A stretch of 64,000 bases of DNA from Margaritispora aquatica (lineage: Eukaryota > Ascomycota > Leotiomycetes > Helotiales > Discinellaceae), in contig VJWN01000015.1 in NCBI GenBank assembly GCA_007644065.1, positions 46,658 through 110,657 of the forward strand, written 5' to 3'. Under the pieces are notes generated by a model, which was not told where the DNA came from, searched no databases, and saw only the letters and a list, made by a program, of their open reading frames with translations. Of this stretch, positions 23,140-36,290 are shown in pieces (the stretch's first letter is position 1; each line of letters begins with the position of its first letter). A program made the position numbers and the translations under genes.

Positions 23140-24173
23140 GTTACTCATCTGGCTGTACACCTCCGTCACACTCGCTTATAATTATCAACAGTACATATGA
23201 CGCATTCAGACAGCGTCTATACCTTTTCTTTCTGTTCATCTGTATTAAGATGCGAGACTCTGATTTACATTTATTTTATTACCCCGCGATGCCCTCAGAC
23301 TTTGGGCTGTTTCTTGCAATGGCGTTACAGGTTAAGGACGGGCTTTGAGAAGGCACCGTCCAATGGTACTATGGGCTTATTTTGCATGAACGGGAAGGAT
23401 GGCAGGATTGGAATTCTGGTTGCGGGTTGTGTTGTCAGAAATTGCATGCATGCTTTACTTGCTGGTCGATGAAGGCTGCCCGTGTGGTTGGGTAAAGCAA
23501 GTTGCATTTCCGTTTGATAATGGTTCGGATGGCATTTGTTCGTCGACTGGAAAAAGAGACGACGAGGTTGTTGTGGTTGGCGTTGAGGCGGGTGGCAGAT
23601 GCATCTGGGATGGATAGATGCTGAAGAGCAGCGATGTACTTTATGAAGAAGGGAGATGTTATCGATCTAATGAAGGTTGATTCAACATGATTTTGTCAGT
23701 CTCGATGTGAGTATCAAGGATGTGTATCACTGCAGGATCTTCATAATAGTCCATTTTAAATTCCATAAACGTTAGGCATATCTCTCTCTCGCGTTTGAGT
23801 AGTTCACTGAAATATCAGATCCGCCTAGGTATTGTAGATCAAAGCTTGATATGGTGGGGTAGTGCAGACTCTCCCTCCCATGTTTTCGAATAAGCGAGGC
23901 AGAATGGTAGGTCATGACAGCCTCAATTCGAAGTATCAACCGGTTTACACAGGCCCACTTGCATTATCTCATCCTATGAGATGCCAAGAGAATGAATTTC
24001 ACGAAGCATAGATGGGAAGGAAATGTTGGAAGTGTCCCGAAAGCAGTTGTGGGATTTGCGGCTGACAATCTAAGTTGAACTTATCTTTGATGATAAAATA
24101 TTCCTATGCTTCTTCAGATACTCACCTATCTGTAACTTTGTGAAGATTCATTTGAGCCTTGATAAATCCGCTA
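23140..24173. other. Intergenic, no gene seen
   Basis: About 1 kb of moderate-GC sequence. Short frames at 23197-23617 lack any family or splice support. Confidence 0.4.
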
Positions 24174-26524
24174 ATGGACTTCTTAAAGAAGGCTCGCCGA
24201 AAGGCAGAGGCTGCGATGAAAGAAGTGCAGGATAACTTGGAGAAAAGAACGCAGCAAAGCGAGGTTCCAGCACAGCAGCAACAATATCACCAGCAGCCAT
24301 ATGGTCAAGGACATTTCTCCGGTAATCAAATCCCTCCGCAGTATCAGCAACCTCAGACATCCTACCCAATACCTAGTCAGGCCCCACGATATATACCAGC
24401 CGCCCGGCAACAAACAAAAAAGCAATATATCGAGCTAGCACAACCTGTCCTTCAATCTTTTCCAAGCCAGCCTCAGTATCAGCCAAGCATTGCCTCCCCA
24501 TCGACACAAAATCCTGCAAATGCATCAAGGTTGCCGATCCTCGAGAAATGCCTCGCCAAAGAGTCGGCGTTCACCAGGTACACACAATTCTACACCCTCA
24601 CAATATCAGAAACAGAGGTCTCTGCAATATGCAGCAATTGCTTCAACTCATTCGGCGCCGCAAATTCCAGCTTGGCCCCCCAATTCACGACTTGGCACAG
24701 CCAGAACAAGAATGAAAAGTTCGAGTGTGATTTCGCTTCTCCAGCAGCTCGATATCTATTTCAGAATCACTGTATGCTAGGCAATACAGTCCAGCCACGA
24801 ATCGAATTTACACGCTTAATGCTTAGCGACAAGTTTGCGCCATGTGGTGGTGAGAAAATCCCGGGGCCGGGGCAAATCTACATGACTCGAGGGGATGCTG
24901 TGGCGGGTCTTGTATGTTGCGAGAGATGCTTTGAGATCATGCTCCGCGGCACGCCTTTTCAGAACTACTTTGAGATAAGAAATTTTTCGTCGGAGAAATC
25001 TTGTGGATGCGACGTTTTTCTTCCTTCCTACAAACGCATGTTAGTCACTGAACTCGAGAAACCAAATCCCGATTTTCGTCTCTTTGCCCAGCAAGCGAAC
25101 GCAAGGATCAACGCCCCTGAATGCACTGGTCCTGGCATTTCCGTTGCGACAAAACAAGGAGAAAGGAGTGCTGTGTTCACTGCTGTGGGTGGGAAGAGTG
25201 GGAATATCTGCACAGCATGCTATTATGATCACCTCATCAACACACTGCTCGCTGATTCTTTTGTGTTTGCCTATTTATCCGACGACCAACTCGGCACAGT
25301 CCACTGTGATCTTGCATCCGCACATTCCAAATTAGCAATGGATATTGCTACTAAGCGAGGGAATGATGACATCTGGAGAGACTACATCAGAATGGCAGAC
25401 GTTGTAGGACCTTGTGTCCGTCTCAAGGGCGTTGATGAGGCAGAACTCATCGGTGAAGAGAGAACAGCTGGTTCTATAGCTGATTGGTATCATGTTACTC
25501 AGTTCCCAGCCATCGAAGTATGTCCTCATTGCTACCATTTACAGGCCAAGCTTCTCTGCGCTGCACACCTCTTCTCACCCATAACGCGTCCACTGATACC
25601 TAATATGATCCGTATGTGCTTCTTCAACAAATCATCTACTCTCGATGACATCTCAACCGAGGATATATCAGCATTCGAGAACACGCTCGCTTGGCGCAGC
25701 CGCAAATTAATGAACACCATTGACTTCGGGTACGAATCAGGAGACTGGACCGACTTCCCCGCTGTCTCACAAGAACTCTCGCTCCTCCCGCCTCCTTGCG
25801 GAGGACAGGCTCGAGGGTTTCTCAAAGGCAGCAGGCGACAATTCCTAGGTCACATTTACGCTGACCCCAATGATCCAGATGACTGCACCATAGTCATCTG
25901 TCAAGAATGCCACTACCGCTTTATTCTCAACACACCCCTTGCACCTATCTTCAGTCAAGACTTAACGAAGGAGACGTGGGAAAACAAGCGTCCCACAGGA
26001 TATGAGTGTCTTCTCTACTCACCACGCCTGAAGTCTACACTGCGTGATGGCGCTAAGCGAGGTGATCTGGTGGGTTTTACAACGTATTGGAATAATCGGA
26101 AGGTGATTGGGAAGAGGAGACAGGTGTGGAAGCCGATTCTAGAGGAACAGAAGAGGAAGCAGGATGCGAGTAATAGGATTCAAGGCTTGAATGCTATGGT
26201 GGCTATCAATGCGCAGGCAAACGCTTTGATGATGCATGGGGGTGCGAGTTTTGCTGAGGCGGCGATGACGGATACAGGTGTGAGGTATGGGAATAGTACG
26301 GTACGTTTTATTCTCGCACATGCTGTGTGTGGAGGTGATGCTGATGATATATTGTGCAGGTTGGAATGGGACATTTGTCAGCAAATGGCGGGAATGCAGC
26401 GATGGCTATGCGTAATGCAATGAGCACTCCGAATACAACAAGCTCTGGTAATATGACTCTTGATAGCAAGATTTTCTTAGAGAGGTTTGCCGAAGACGAG
26501 AGAGCTTGGCTGGAGGTTGAATAG
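24174..26524 (+). CDS. Uncharacterised protein with five repeated four-cysteine modules
   Basis: Spliced as 24174..26300 and 26360..26524, 763 aa; the ATG at 24174 follows a stop-proximal region and opens MDFLKKARRKAEAAMKEV. Residues 20-115 are Gln/Pro-rich. The rest is built of five modules, each with an early Cys, a CxxC followed by an aromatic or His (ICSNCF, CCERCF, ICTACY, VCPHCY, ICQECH at about residues 151, 247, 345, 448, 575), and a late Cys-Asp/Leu box about 35-50 residues later (ECDFASP, GCDVFLPS, HCDLASA, ECLLYSP). The spacing suggests a zinc-binding unit repeated five times. A 59-nt intron near the end restores a tail ending AWLEVE. I do not recognise the family. No signal peptide or membrane segment is evident. 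Confidence 0.8.
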
Positions 26525-26667
26525 TAAGATTCCTATAAATAGAGACGATAAAGGATATACGAGGTTTCAATTATAACCCTCCTTGTCCACGTAACTTTGA
26601 ATTAATGATGACAAGGAAATATAGTTCTTGACATATGTTGACAAATTTCATGTACCCTCTAGCATAA

Positions 26668-26820
26668 TCAGAATATCAGCAGCTTAATCTCATAGTCTTT
26701 CTCCCGAAGTTTCTTCTGGATCCCTTCATTTTCTCCACGAATTACAAAGACTTTAAATTCAACATTTGAAGGATTGTTTCTAAAGTTTTCGTATAAGAAG
26801 TCAGCTCATTCCAACTTCGT
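26668..26820 (-). pseudogene. Possible gene remnant, C-terminal end only
   Basis: In one minus-strand frame a protein-like stretch reads DFLYENFRNNPSNVEFKVFV and continues RGENEGIQKKLREKDYEIKL to a stop at 26668. A TGA lies just upstream at about 26805, and no start or conserved exon precedes it. The amino-acid pattern looks coding but the family is not recognised. Confidence 0.25.
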
Positions 26821-28252
26821 TTATTAACCCCGAGTTTCTCTTAACACCGGAGTCGAGGGAATTCCACGCTACCAGTCTTAAATCCGAATCAATCTGAAAT
26901 AATCTAACTTCATCTCTAAAACTCATATTTACTAAAGCAACAGTCAACCCATGTAGACATATCTTTGTTTACTCACTTCGATTCTATCCCGCTTCTCTTT
27001 GAGACTGATTTTGTAGCGTGGGAAGTTTACTGCATCAAGCAAGGTGCACTTCCCACTGCGCCATCATCCACTTTGTTGTCTCCACTATTTGGAATACATA
27101 TCCATTCGTTAGATATGCTGCACGATGATTTTATCTCTATATATGTTCAAGCTACAGGCCCTGATGAATATTCATGCCACTCATTCATGTTACTGTATTC
27201 TTACCAACATTAACACGACATTCCGGAGATAGCTTTCGTCAGAGGTTGCAAAATGTGTCTAACTCCGGCAAGGAGGAAGCATTGCGCCGTCGACACCGCC
27301 ATCAATTTAGAAGTCTAGCTCCAAATCCAAGCAAGCGCTTACAATGTTAATATTGGCATAAATCGCGGAGCAACCAGACCCAATGGCCCGTGTGACCATC
27401 CTAGTAATCGTCTTTGAGAATGTTTTGTAAGTCGAAATTCTGCTTCTTTGCCTTCACGTTTGATTACTTACTACTCACATATTCATATGTTGCGTCGCCA
27501 TCGTGACGAGTAAGTTCTATAATCTGAACAGTCAGGATATGATGTTGTCTGGTTGTATATCATTGAAATCGGCATTTTTAGGGCTTCATTAAGCGTTATC
27601 TGGCCGATCAAAATTTATAGAGCATCCCTCTCAAGTTCTGTGTTTATCGTGAGTTCAGTGTAAAGTACGTTAACTTCATGTACAGAACATCGCTTGTCAG
27701 CAGAGCCCCACCCCGCAGTCTTACAAGTGGAGCCAAACGTCAGCTGACAGGCGATCAAAGTATGCGGGGAGTGGCGGCCTATCAAATCGGTTTAGAATTC
27801 CAAATGAGAAAGCTTGAAGTTAATGGGCAGGGTGTTTTGTATAATAGCAAGGCAGGGAGAGCCTCATGCTCCTCGGACTTCCGAGAAACACGAGTCTCGC
27901 TATTTGTATCGACAACCTACGGACTCTCGGGTCAGAAGTCAGCCCGGATGTGAGGAAGAGCATGAAGTTGGATTAGTATACAGTGACTTTGGAAGGATCG
28001 AATTATACCGTGTACGTTTCAGAAATGAGCATATTGTACCTTGGCCGTCTTCTCATCGTCTTCTACACCAATAATGTACCTCTCGGTTGTCAGATTTATG
28101 CTCCCAAGTAAGGGACAAGAATGTCAAGAAAGTAGACGCGTATCAATGCTTCTAAAGTACGACAAGATAGCATTAGCCCGTCAGCGCTACCCGTGAAAGA
28201 ATCAGCGGTGGGCAAGCTTATAAAAGTGGGTTAATCTTTTACTGTTGGAATC

Positions 28253-28260
28253 TATATAAA
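28253..28260 (+). promoter_or_regulatory. TATA box of the HpcH/HpaI aldolase gene
   Basis: TATATAAA lies 84 bases before the start codon at 28344, followed by a C/A-rich leader (CCCACCAACCCATC). A second TATAAAAG sits at 28219. Such a clear TATA is consistent with a regulated catabolic gene. Confidence 0.5.
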
Positions 28261-28343
28261 ACGAAGGAAGTCACTGCCCATTTGTTCTCAAATATTCAAA
28301 CCCACCAACCCATCTTACCATCTTCCAACTCCCAATTTACAAT

Positions 28344-29384
28344 ATGGCAACAAATGGAGTGTCCAAATCTGCAGGCTTGAAGGCAGTTGACCCCGAGCAG
28401 GTCGCCAAGCTGGGTATGGCAGCATATAGAGCGCCCTCTTTATCACAACCTCATCGTGCTCGCGAAGCATTAGCAGATGCCCATGCTGGAAGAATTCCCC
28501 CTCTCATGGGAATCTTCCTTGGGCTTTCATGCCCTCCTATGGCAAAGATGGCTGCCCAATTCGGATTCGATTTCGTATACATTGATTGGGAACATGCCGC
28601 AACCAACAACGAGACGATGACTCAGGTATGTGGTGTAACAAGTTCGACCATGCCATAATTAACACGTTTACAGATGGTTCACGATGTTCAATACTTCAGT
28701 GAAGGCAGAAGTATGGCAATTGTTCGGTAAGTAGTGATCCTTTTGTAAGATCTCGGAGCTAACTTCCAAAGTGTCCCTGGTCATGAACACTCCTTGATTG
28801 GAGCAGCATTAGATGCAGGTGCATCAATCCTCGTCCCTCAAGTCGACACAGTAGAGCAAGCACAGCACATCGTCTCGGCAGCCAAATTCGGTGCCAAGAT
28901 CAAAGGCCAACGTTCTGCCCCTCCTTGTCGATGGCTCCCTGGCCTCGCCGATGGACTCGTCAATCCAGCTCTCTCATTCCATGAGAATCTCAACAACCAA
29001 GCCGCGGTCATCATTCAAATTGAGAGTATGGAGGGTATCAACAATCTCGATGCAATCTTGACTCAGTGTGGAGATCAAATTGACAGCGTCTGGCTGGGTA
29101 GCTTGGATTGCCGAATCAGCATGGGCTTGCCAACCTTTTGGGGCAATGAGCCGGAATGGCTAGAAGCTGTCGCCTTGTACGAAAGTACTCTTGCTAAGCA
29201 CAATATGCCTGCTTGTGGTATGGCTTTTGGGGTCTCAGAGGAAGCAAAGCGTATGGCCAAGGGAAGAAGCTCGCTTGTTGTTGCATCGGATTTGTATGCT
29301 TTTATGGGTGAGATGGGTAAGCTTTACGAAGCAAAAGCCATGTACCCAGCTATGAACTACCAGGGAATTTATAATCAGTTATAG
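28344..29384 (+). CDS. HpcH/HpaI family aldolase (2-oxo-acid aldolase)
   Basis: Spliced as 28344..28625, 28674..28726, 28772..29384 (48- and 45-nt introns), 315 aa. The family barrel is evident: FDFVYIDWEHA (metal-site region and catalytic His), VPGHEHSLIGAALDAGA, LVPQVDTVEQA, the glutamate metal ligand in IIQIESMEGI, and the aspartate ligand in WLGSLDCRISMGL. Members cleave or form 4-hydroxy-2-oxo acids (pyruvate or oxaloacetate donor) with a divalent metal. The fungal substrate is not predictable from sequence. The protein is cytosolic, with no targeting signal seen. The position that usually reads D-L-S is D-C-R here, a mild deviation. Confidence 0.88.
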
Positions 29385-30598
29385 ATGCAGTGGGTTTCTA
29401 ATTACAAGCATACAAATAGAATAAATCGAGTAGATTTGGAGACTACTCGACATTTCTTTCCAATTCGCGTATCTGTGTCCGAGGACCATTTATTTCTAAA
29501 CCTTTTCAACCCGTCAAATTTAACCTTCAAGGAACTTCTCTATCTGTCGATGGAACTCCCTAACATATGACAGGCAAGAAGCGTGGATACAAAATAAGCG
29601 AAAATTTCGAAAAATATTAGACTCATTAAAAACCTCACAGAACAATCCCTACTGTGACTTATTTGCCATTTATATACCAATGAAAAATGTGATGGCGCAA
29701 TATGAGATCTGCAAACATTTCCAAGACTCTTTTAATGGCTGCAGAGGATGTACATATTCATGATTCTAAATGCTTCCTCAATTTCCACCAGAGACCTATC
29801 CTGTATTATATGCATCCAATTCCGGACCCATACAACAAGGCTTCCCATTCAAAGCCATGGTGGCTACAAGAATGCAGGACAATTCTATTTAGCGTTCTTC
29901 ATTTCATATCACTTCATAAGTTTGATCTGCAGGTCAAAGACAGGTTTGAGCATTGTACGCTGAGTGATGAAGGGAATACTTTGAATATAGATCTTCCAGT
30001 CACCGCATCTATTCTTTCTGCTGCATTTGCATGCGGTCGTGTGTACCACGAAGATACGATGTTCAAGAGCTGGAAAGTTCTCCAAGCAATACTGCTGTGG
30101 TGGGAATTGGACCGAATCGATGGTATTCATCTGACGCCACAGACGGAGGTCCTTGAATAAGGCCTCTATTAGGGAAATATTTACACAGCGCATAACTTTG
30201 CCAAGAACTAGATAGTTTTGGAACATGCCTGAGGACAGAAGTTTGTCGTGTGCTCTTTTATAGCCAGTCAGTTTGAGACGCCGCTCATAGTGGTTGATTA
30301 GTTTGTATTAGCACTTAGCAGATATTTCTAAGTTGGTGAAGAGATTGGAAGAAGACGAAAGATGGATTAAAACAGGGAGATGACATTAACGTTTGAAAGG
30401 GAATTTATCTGAACAGTTCAAGTTCTGCTTTCAATTATCTCTAAATCGACGCTACCGATTCCTAAATTTTAACTTTTATCAAATAAAAAAAAATTAAAAA
30501 AATAAGAATAGTTTGTAGCATGGAATTTTGCTAGTCAATGTGAATAAACATAGAAACCAATGTCTCTACTCCCCTCCCTCTACGATCAAGAAAACTTC
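29385..30598. other. Intergenic region around a doubtful ORF
   Basis: Apart from the doubtful frame at 29702-30160, no gene seen. A poly-A-rich patch lies at 30480-30510. Confidence 0.35.
29702..30160 (+). CDS. Hypothetical protein (doubtful)
   Basis: An uninterrupted 152-codon frame. The second half (LPVTASILSAAFACGRVYH, then WKVLQAILLWWEL) could be helical, but there is no recognised family, no signal peptide and no promoter feature. A competing frame in the first half (from an ATG at about 29770) also looks plausible, and an intron acceptor TGCAG at about 29932 could join them. It may be a real small gene with an intron, or chance. Confidence 0.25.
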   Translation: MRSANISKTLLMAAEDVHIHDSKCFLNFHQRPILYYMHPIPDPYNKASHSKPWWLQECRTILFSVLHFISLHKFDLQVKDRFEHCTLSDEGNTLNIDLPVTASILSAAFACGRVYHEDTMFKSWKVLQAILLWWELDRIDGIHLTPQTEVLE

Positions 30599-31794
<1,196 letters not shown>

Positions 31795-34082
31795 TTATAT
31801 ATTCAGCTCACTAGCCTCGACTTCCTCCTCCGTATCGGGACCCTCTTCCGCTCCGTCACCGTTTTGGCCGCTGATCTCAGTAAGGTCAATGTCAATGGCA
31901 TTGAAATAATTTTCGATCTTCCCAGGAATTTGAGAGCCCTCCAAGTTGGCAAAAAGATATTCGATAACTTTGATTAGCATCTCGACGTCTGGACCGGCGT
32001 AATGAGCTTGCGTGAGCAGCTCGTCATCTTCGGGATATAGAATTGCGAACAAGTTCCCCAGATTCAAGCCCAGATTTTCAAGCTTCAGAGCTGCCCTTAT
32101 CTTTCGGAACCAAAGGAGAGGACGGCGTTCCGCCGTTGGCCTAAGCGGAAGTAAGTGTTCAAAACCGACAGACACCAGTCCTGCATATACTCCTTGCCAA
32201 TCGAGGTTGTATGATGACCATTCAAACCATTCAACAATGGGCCCTTCGTTCGCGATATAAGATTCAAGCTCCTGCCCAAGTTCTTTCCATGTCGCCGTTC
32301 GGTTTCCGTTACCTTGAGCTACTGTTTCGTTGGCGTCACCGTAGAATTTGCTGAACACAGCATTATTCATCAGTGTTCCTGTATTTGCCTCGAATAGTTA
32401 TCTTTTTGTGATTTCGTGATTAATGATTGTTGGTGGAATGATCCATCGTCCATTCGCATTTGCAATAGCAATTTCAAATACGTTCAGATGGGATATTGAG
32501 TGACCTAGATTGCACGCCTCTATATCGCAAATAGCGACGTTTTTCGGGAACTGTTCCCATATTTGCATTGATTCGGCCATTGAAGGAGATTTCCAACGTG
32601 AAACCTGCCCTCTTCTATGAAGAAGAACACGCCGGAAGCGCTGCTTTTCGGCTTCTGTGTTTTCTTGGCGCTGTTTGTTCAGAATACGCATTTCAGCGTG
32701 TCTTCTGCAGTGGAGGAGGCCATTTGCTCGAGGACAAGGACAGAGAGTACTAGTTACATGTTGCAGCCAGCTGCAGGACCCATTCTGCCTTAAGGCAAGT
32801 CTCTTCTTCGATAGCACACTGGAGCAAACCAGCCGATGGTCAGGATATTCTGTCTTAAGTACCTGCCTTATGCAACAGTGGCAGCGTACAAACTGGCAAA
32901 GGTGGGTAGCATCCTTTGTGAGCCGTTTCCTACAGTTTTGGCAACGTATCATGTTACACTCATGTTGATGTTGAGTGAATTCGCTCTCCTGGATGCCACC
33001 TTTGCCGCATTTTCAACAGTACTTCTTGCCGCACTCTTGTTGCAGGTGTTGAAGCAATTCTTTCTTCAGGATATTGCCTTTCCTGCACTGCCAACACCTT
33101 TTTACTTCACACTTCAGTTGGTGCTCTGGAAAGTCCTTCTCCAAGAAAGACTTCTCACAACTGGAACATACTTTCCTGCCACATTCGTGAAGATCGCCAG
33201 TGATTACTCTGCGTGAACATTTCGTGCATACCTTGAATTTGCAGTCAGCGATATGCTCATTAAGTCGTTCTATCCGAATAGATTTTGCGCATCTAGGACA
33301 CCGCCGTGTCAGAGGGCCGGGACAGTTGTGTGTTGGGCTGCTTAAAGTGTTTGATCTGCCACATTTATTACAACGAGCAAATTTACAATCTTCGCGATGT
33401 GGCTTGAGTTGATCAGGTGGTAGTGACTTGAAGCAATTAGGACATTGCTTTTTAGCGATATGTTGTTTCTTGGGGCAATCATGGGTTAGATCCAAAGGTA
33501 TTCCCTTCTTGCAAGTGGGGCAATTTCTGTACTTGCAGTATCTGGTGTGTGCATCAATCTCTTCTGCCAGAACTTGTTTACGGCATTTTCTACACCTCAA
33601 CTTAGGCTTCGGACATTCATGAAATGTATCTGGAGGTACTCCGGTCTTGCAGAGAGAGCATTTTGTGAACTGGCATACCTCACTATGCTCATCTAGTTTG
33701 TTGAATGGGAACAGTTTCCCGCATTGCCGGCATTTTTGTTTACGGAGTCGTGGTGGTGGCTTGTTGGGACAATCATGTTTTTGAGCTGGGTCCTTCCTCT
33801 TCCGACAGTGCCGGCATCATCGAAATGCGCAGGCTTCCTGATGCTTTGCAATTTCTTCTGGTTCGAAATGCTTGGAACAGCGGGAACATTCCTTCTTTAT
33901 TCTTCGGCTTGGCGACGGCCCTGTGCAGATATGGATTTGATTTGGGGCTTTCCTCCTTAGCAGCGACGGCAACGTCTATATTCGCATGTTTTCAGATGAT
34001 CTGGGAGTTCTTCATGCTTAAATGACTTGTAACAGCGCGAACATGGTTTCTTTTTATGTGGGATGTTTGGTGTTGTAGCCAT
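31795..34082 (-). pseudogene. Decayed fusion: tandem C2HC zinc fingers plus DEDDh 3'-5' exonuclease domain
   Basis: One reading of about 760 codons is recoverable. It starts MATTPNIPHKKKPCSRC and has eight or nine zinc modules alternating C-x2-C-x(12)-H-x(4)-C with C-x2-C-x(8-10)-H-x-C. A basic linker follows, then an exonuclease fold with Exo I DIEA and EIAIANANGRW, Exo II SSYNLDWQG, and Exo III AHYAGPDVEML. All DEDDh catalytic residues are present, and the C-terminus is acidic. Lesions: a frameshift near 33958, TGA at 33817-33819 and at 33013-33015 (both inside CxxC pairs), and TAA at 32398-32400. No GT-AG intron of usual size removes these stops. Conserved modules on both sides show the gene was once whole. 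The zinc pattern recalls TRAF-type fingers; substrate is unknown, probably RNA or DNA ends. Confidence 0.8.
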
Positions 34083-35162
34083 ATTATCGTTTTTCTGGGC
34101 GACGGGCCAGGGCTGTGATTGACCAGCTCAGGCCTTGCAAAGGTGGATCGGTGAATTGGAAGTGAAGTGAGCTTGAAATAATATACGAATCTACGCAAGA
34201 GCGTTGAATGGCGTAAAAAAAAAATAGACCTTGCTGGCAAAGTGGAATTTCCGGTTCAACTATCGCCCTTGGAGAAAATGAAGCTGTTGAGCGATTCAAC
34301 TCCTGTTTAGGTTAGCCTCGCGGACGTCTATGCTTGCAACCCCAAGTAAACAACCAGGTCTAGGCATTGCAAACTGAATCGCTTTGTGGATGGGTGAGAG
34401 TGTGATTATTACAGCTTGTGGAGTGACCTACTCCTCAACATCAATGTTCTAGATTTAAGTGGCTACCGCTCGTTCATACTTCGTGCTTTCTCTGAAAGTC
34501 AAGCAACCCGATTTTGAACGCGATTCTATCTAGAAGCAAATCTACCAAACGTAAAGGCACTGAGCAAGGATAAGCCTTTAATCAAGTCATAGTGAGTACA
34601 GTGCTATTCAGCCACGGCTTAAGTTGATTACCCATAGCTCACGTTGTACCTGTGTAAGTCAAGTTCGAATCCGGAAAAAGCTGAAAACCCAAGATTGGAG
34701 CGAAGAAATAAATTGTCGTCTTAGCCTTCCCGAAAAATCAATGGATTCCGATAAACAGCGCATAAGAAACACTTCGTTTTCAATACATGATGGTGTATTG
34801 AGTATAGTTCAGGAATGGACTTCGTCGAGGTAAATCTGACGTTCATTAGATTAGTGCTGAATAGCCCACTCGAGGCTCACGAATCCATAGTTGCTATACT
34901 TCTCTGCATTCTAAAATTGAAAATCACGCGAATCCATTCTACACCCTAGCATGTTCTGGTTTCCCCTATTACTTGCAACATCAACCATTGCCATAGGGCA
35001 CAGAACTTCATTTCAGGTGGTTGAAATAATGGATTTGTGATGTTGTGGTGTCGAAACCCTCGGTTGACGCAGTCCCAGGTGGAGTTATGAGATGTAAAGT
35101 CCATGACATAACCAGTATCATAGGTACGTAGAAGTTTCCCGACAGAGGTTTGTAAAGTGGTA
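34083..35162. other. Intergenic, no gene seen
   Basis: About 1.1 kb. A GTTCGAATCC string at 34659-34668 resembles a tRNA T-loop but no acceptor or anticodon stem fits. No gene supported. Confidence 0.4.
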
Positions 35163-35582
35163 CTAGGCCCAAGGTTTGTAAAGCTTGCTATTATTGCAGA
35201 TGATTAATTGACTGAGTCCTGAATGAGAAGTATGGCGATGCATCTTGATGGCCGGGATTGGTGAAAAAGCTTCAAAATCGATTCTTAAATGTTTGATAGA
35301 TGTGAGGGCTTCTGTCTTCCGGGTATTTCCCGAGAAGAGGTTTCCAGGGTAACTGCATATTGGTGAATGGTCAGAACGCCCCCTCAGAAGAAGAACAAGC
35401 ACTTCGTGATCGGGATCGATGCGAACGTAACAATCTCTAGTAATAGCATCTAGGCGAAGTTTGTACTTTTTCAGGGCCACCACTCTGGACTCGTGACACA
35501 CGTGGAGAGGTGGAGGGATTTGGGTCGGTGATTGAATGCCCCAAATAGCTTTCAATTCGAGACCAATTGTTTTGGAACGCAT
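35163..35582 (-). pseudogene. Degenerate 2EXR-domain protein fragment
   Basis: The open frame (139 aa) contains IPPPLHVCHESRVVALKKYK and IDPDHEVLVLLL, the core of the fungal 2EXR domain (usual form: LLxVCRESRxxAL and FDPExDxLY). The expected N-terminal box (FxxLPxELRxxIW) appears only as broken traces, split between this frame (LELKAIW) and the frame of 35437-35658 (NFSKVHLL), suggesting an indel near 35580. 2EXR proteins are numerous in filamentous ascomycetes and functionally undefined. Confidence 0.5.
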
Positions 35583-35654
35583 CTAACATTTTGAGAAGAT
35601 GGACTTTGGAAAAGTTTGATGACATGGAGGACAGTGATTTTTCGGCGCCATTAC

Positions 35655-36290
35655 TCATATTTTAACAAATTTGTTTAATTTGCGCATCGGACGCATGGCA
35701 TTTGTAATTTCAGGCTCAAGAGGTACAGAGTTTAAACCTGTACCAGCGACATCATTTTTGACCGCAAGCTCATAAGTCTGCATACAATATCAGTGTACCG
35801 CCAAAGGAAGGTTGAAGAAATCTTACCTTCACATTGCTGACTTTTTGCTCAGCATGCGCCATACTGTCTCTCTTGGAGCTTGCAGAAGCGAAGAAAGACT
35901 GCTGAATCTATGACAAATGTTAGAGTAATGCCCCAATGAAGAAAAGCTTGAGTCTCAAACTTACCATAGTCTCCCTTCCTCTATTTGGACTGTGAGGTTC
36001 ATTAATTCCATTTCCCTGATGATTGAAACACGAAGCATATCCGGCTCAAGAGGAAGTGCTTGAAGAGGTTGAAGAACGGTTATTGTAATTCTGCAACCGA
36101 TAGATTGAGTTTTAGGTTGCGAATAGAAAAGGCATTTGATCCTGGATATCGAAATCAGCTAGGCCATTTCAAATAATGAATAGGAAAGTGAATCGCTTCT
36201 CGCTGGAACTGTACTAGGAGGTTTTGATAACGGCAGCGGGAAGTGTGAGTGTTCAAAATGGGATGGTATGATTACCTGCTCCGCGTGCAT
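35655..36290 (-). CDS. Small uncharacterised protein, four exons, 89 aa
   Basis: Found by splice signals alone: complement(35655..35777, 35827..35907, 35965..36015, 36276..36290). Every exon is a multiple of three and all introns are phase 0, with donors GTAATC, GTAAGT and GTAAGA, a CTAAC branch point in the second intron, and CAG/TAG acceptors. The predicted protein starts MHAEQ and continues GNGINEPHSPNRGRETM. It has a Ser/Lys middle (FFASASSKRDSMAHAEQK) and ends MRPMRKLNKFVKI. It is hydrophilic, with no signal peptide or membrane segment, and no family is recognised. The first exon is only 15 nt and intron 1 is 260 nt, so the 5' end is the least certain part. Confidence 0.5.

Larger units (their letters stand above)
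26525..28343. other. Long intergenic region, 1.8 kb
   Basis: Mostly AT-rich. It contains one possible coding fragment on the minus strand (26668-26820) and the promoter of the aldolase gene at its right end. No intact gene seen. Confidence 0.35.

Noticed and set aside
23197..23617. Overlapping plus-strand open frames after SPT7
   Set aside because: No conserved motif, odd Cys/Trp composition and competing frames; likely 3'-flank sequence.
26160..26423. Unspliced C-terminus ending at 26423 for the cysteine-module protein
   Set aside because: A 59-nt GTACGT...GCAG intron at 26301-26359 gives a longer, smoother C-terminus and a better stop.
34640..34690. tRNA-like T-loop string GTTCGAATCC
   Set aside because: No upstream D-arm, anticodon arm or matching 7-bp acceptor stem could be folded around it.
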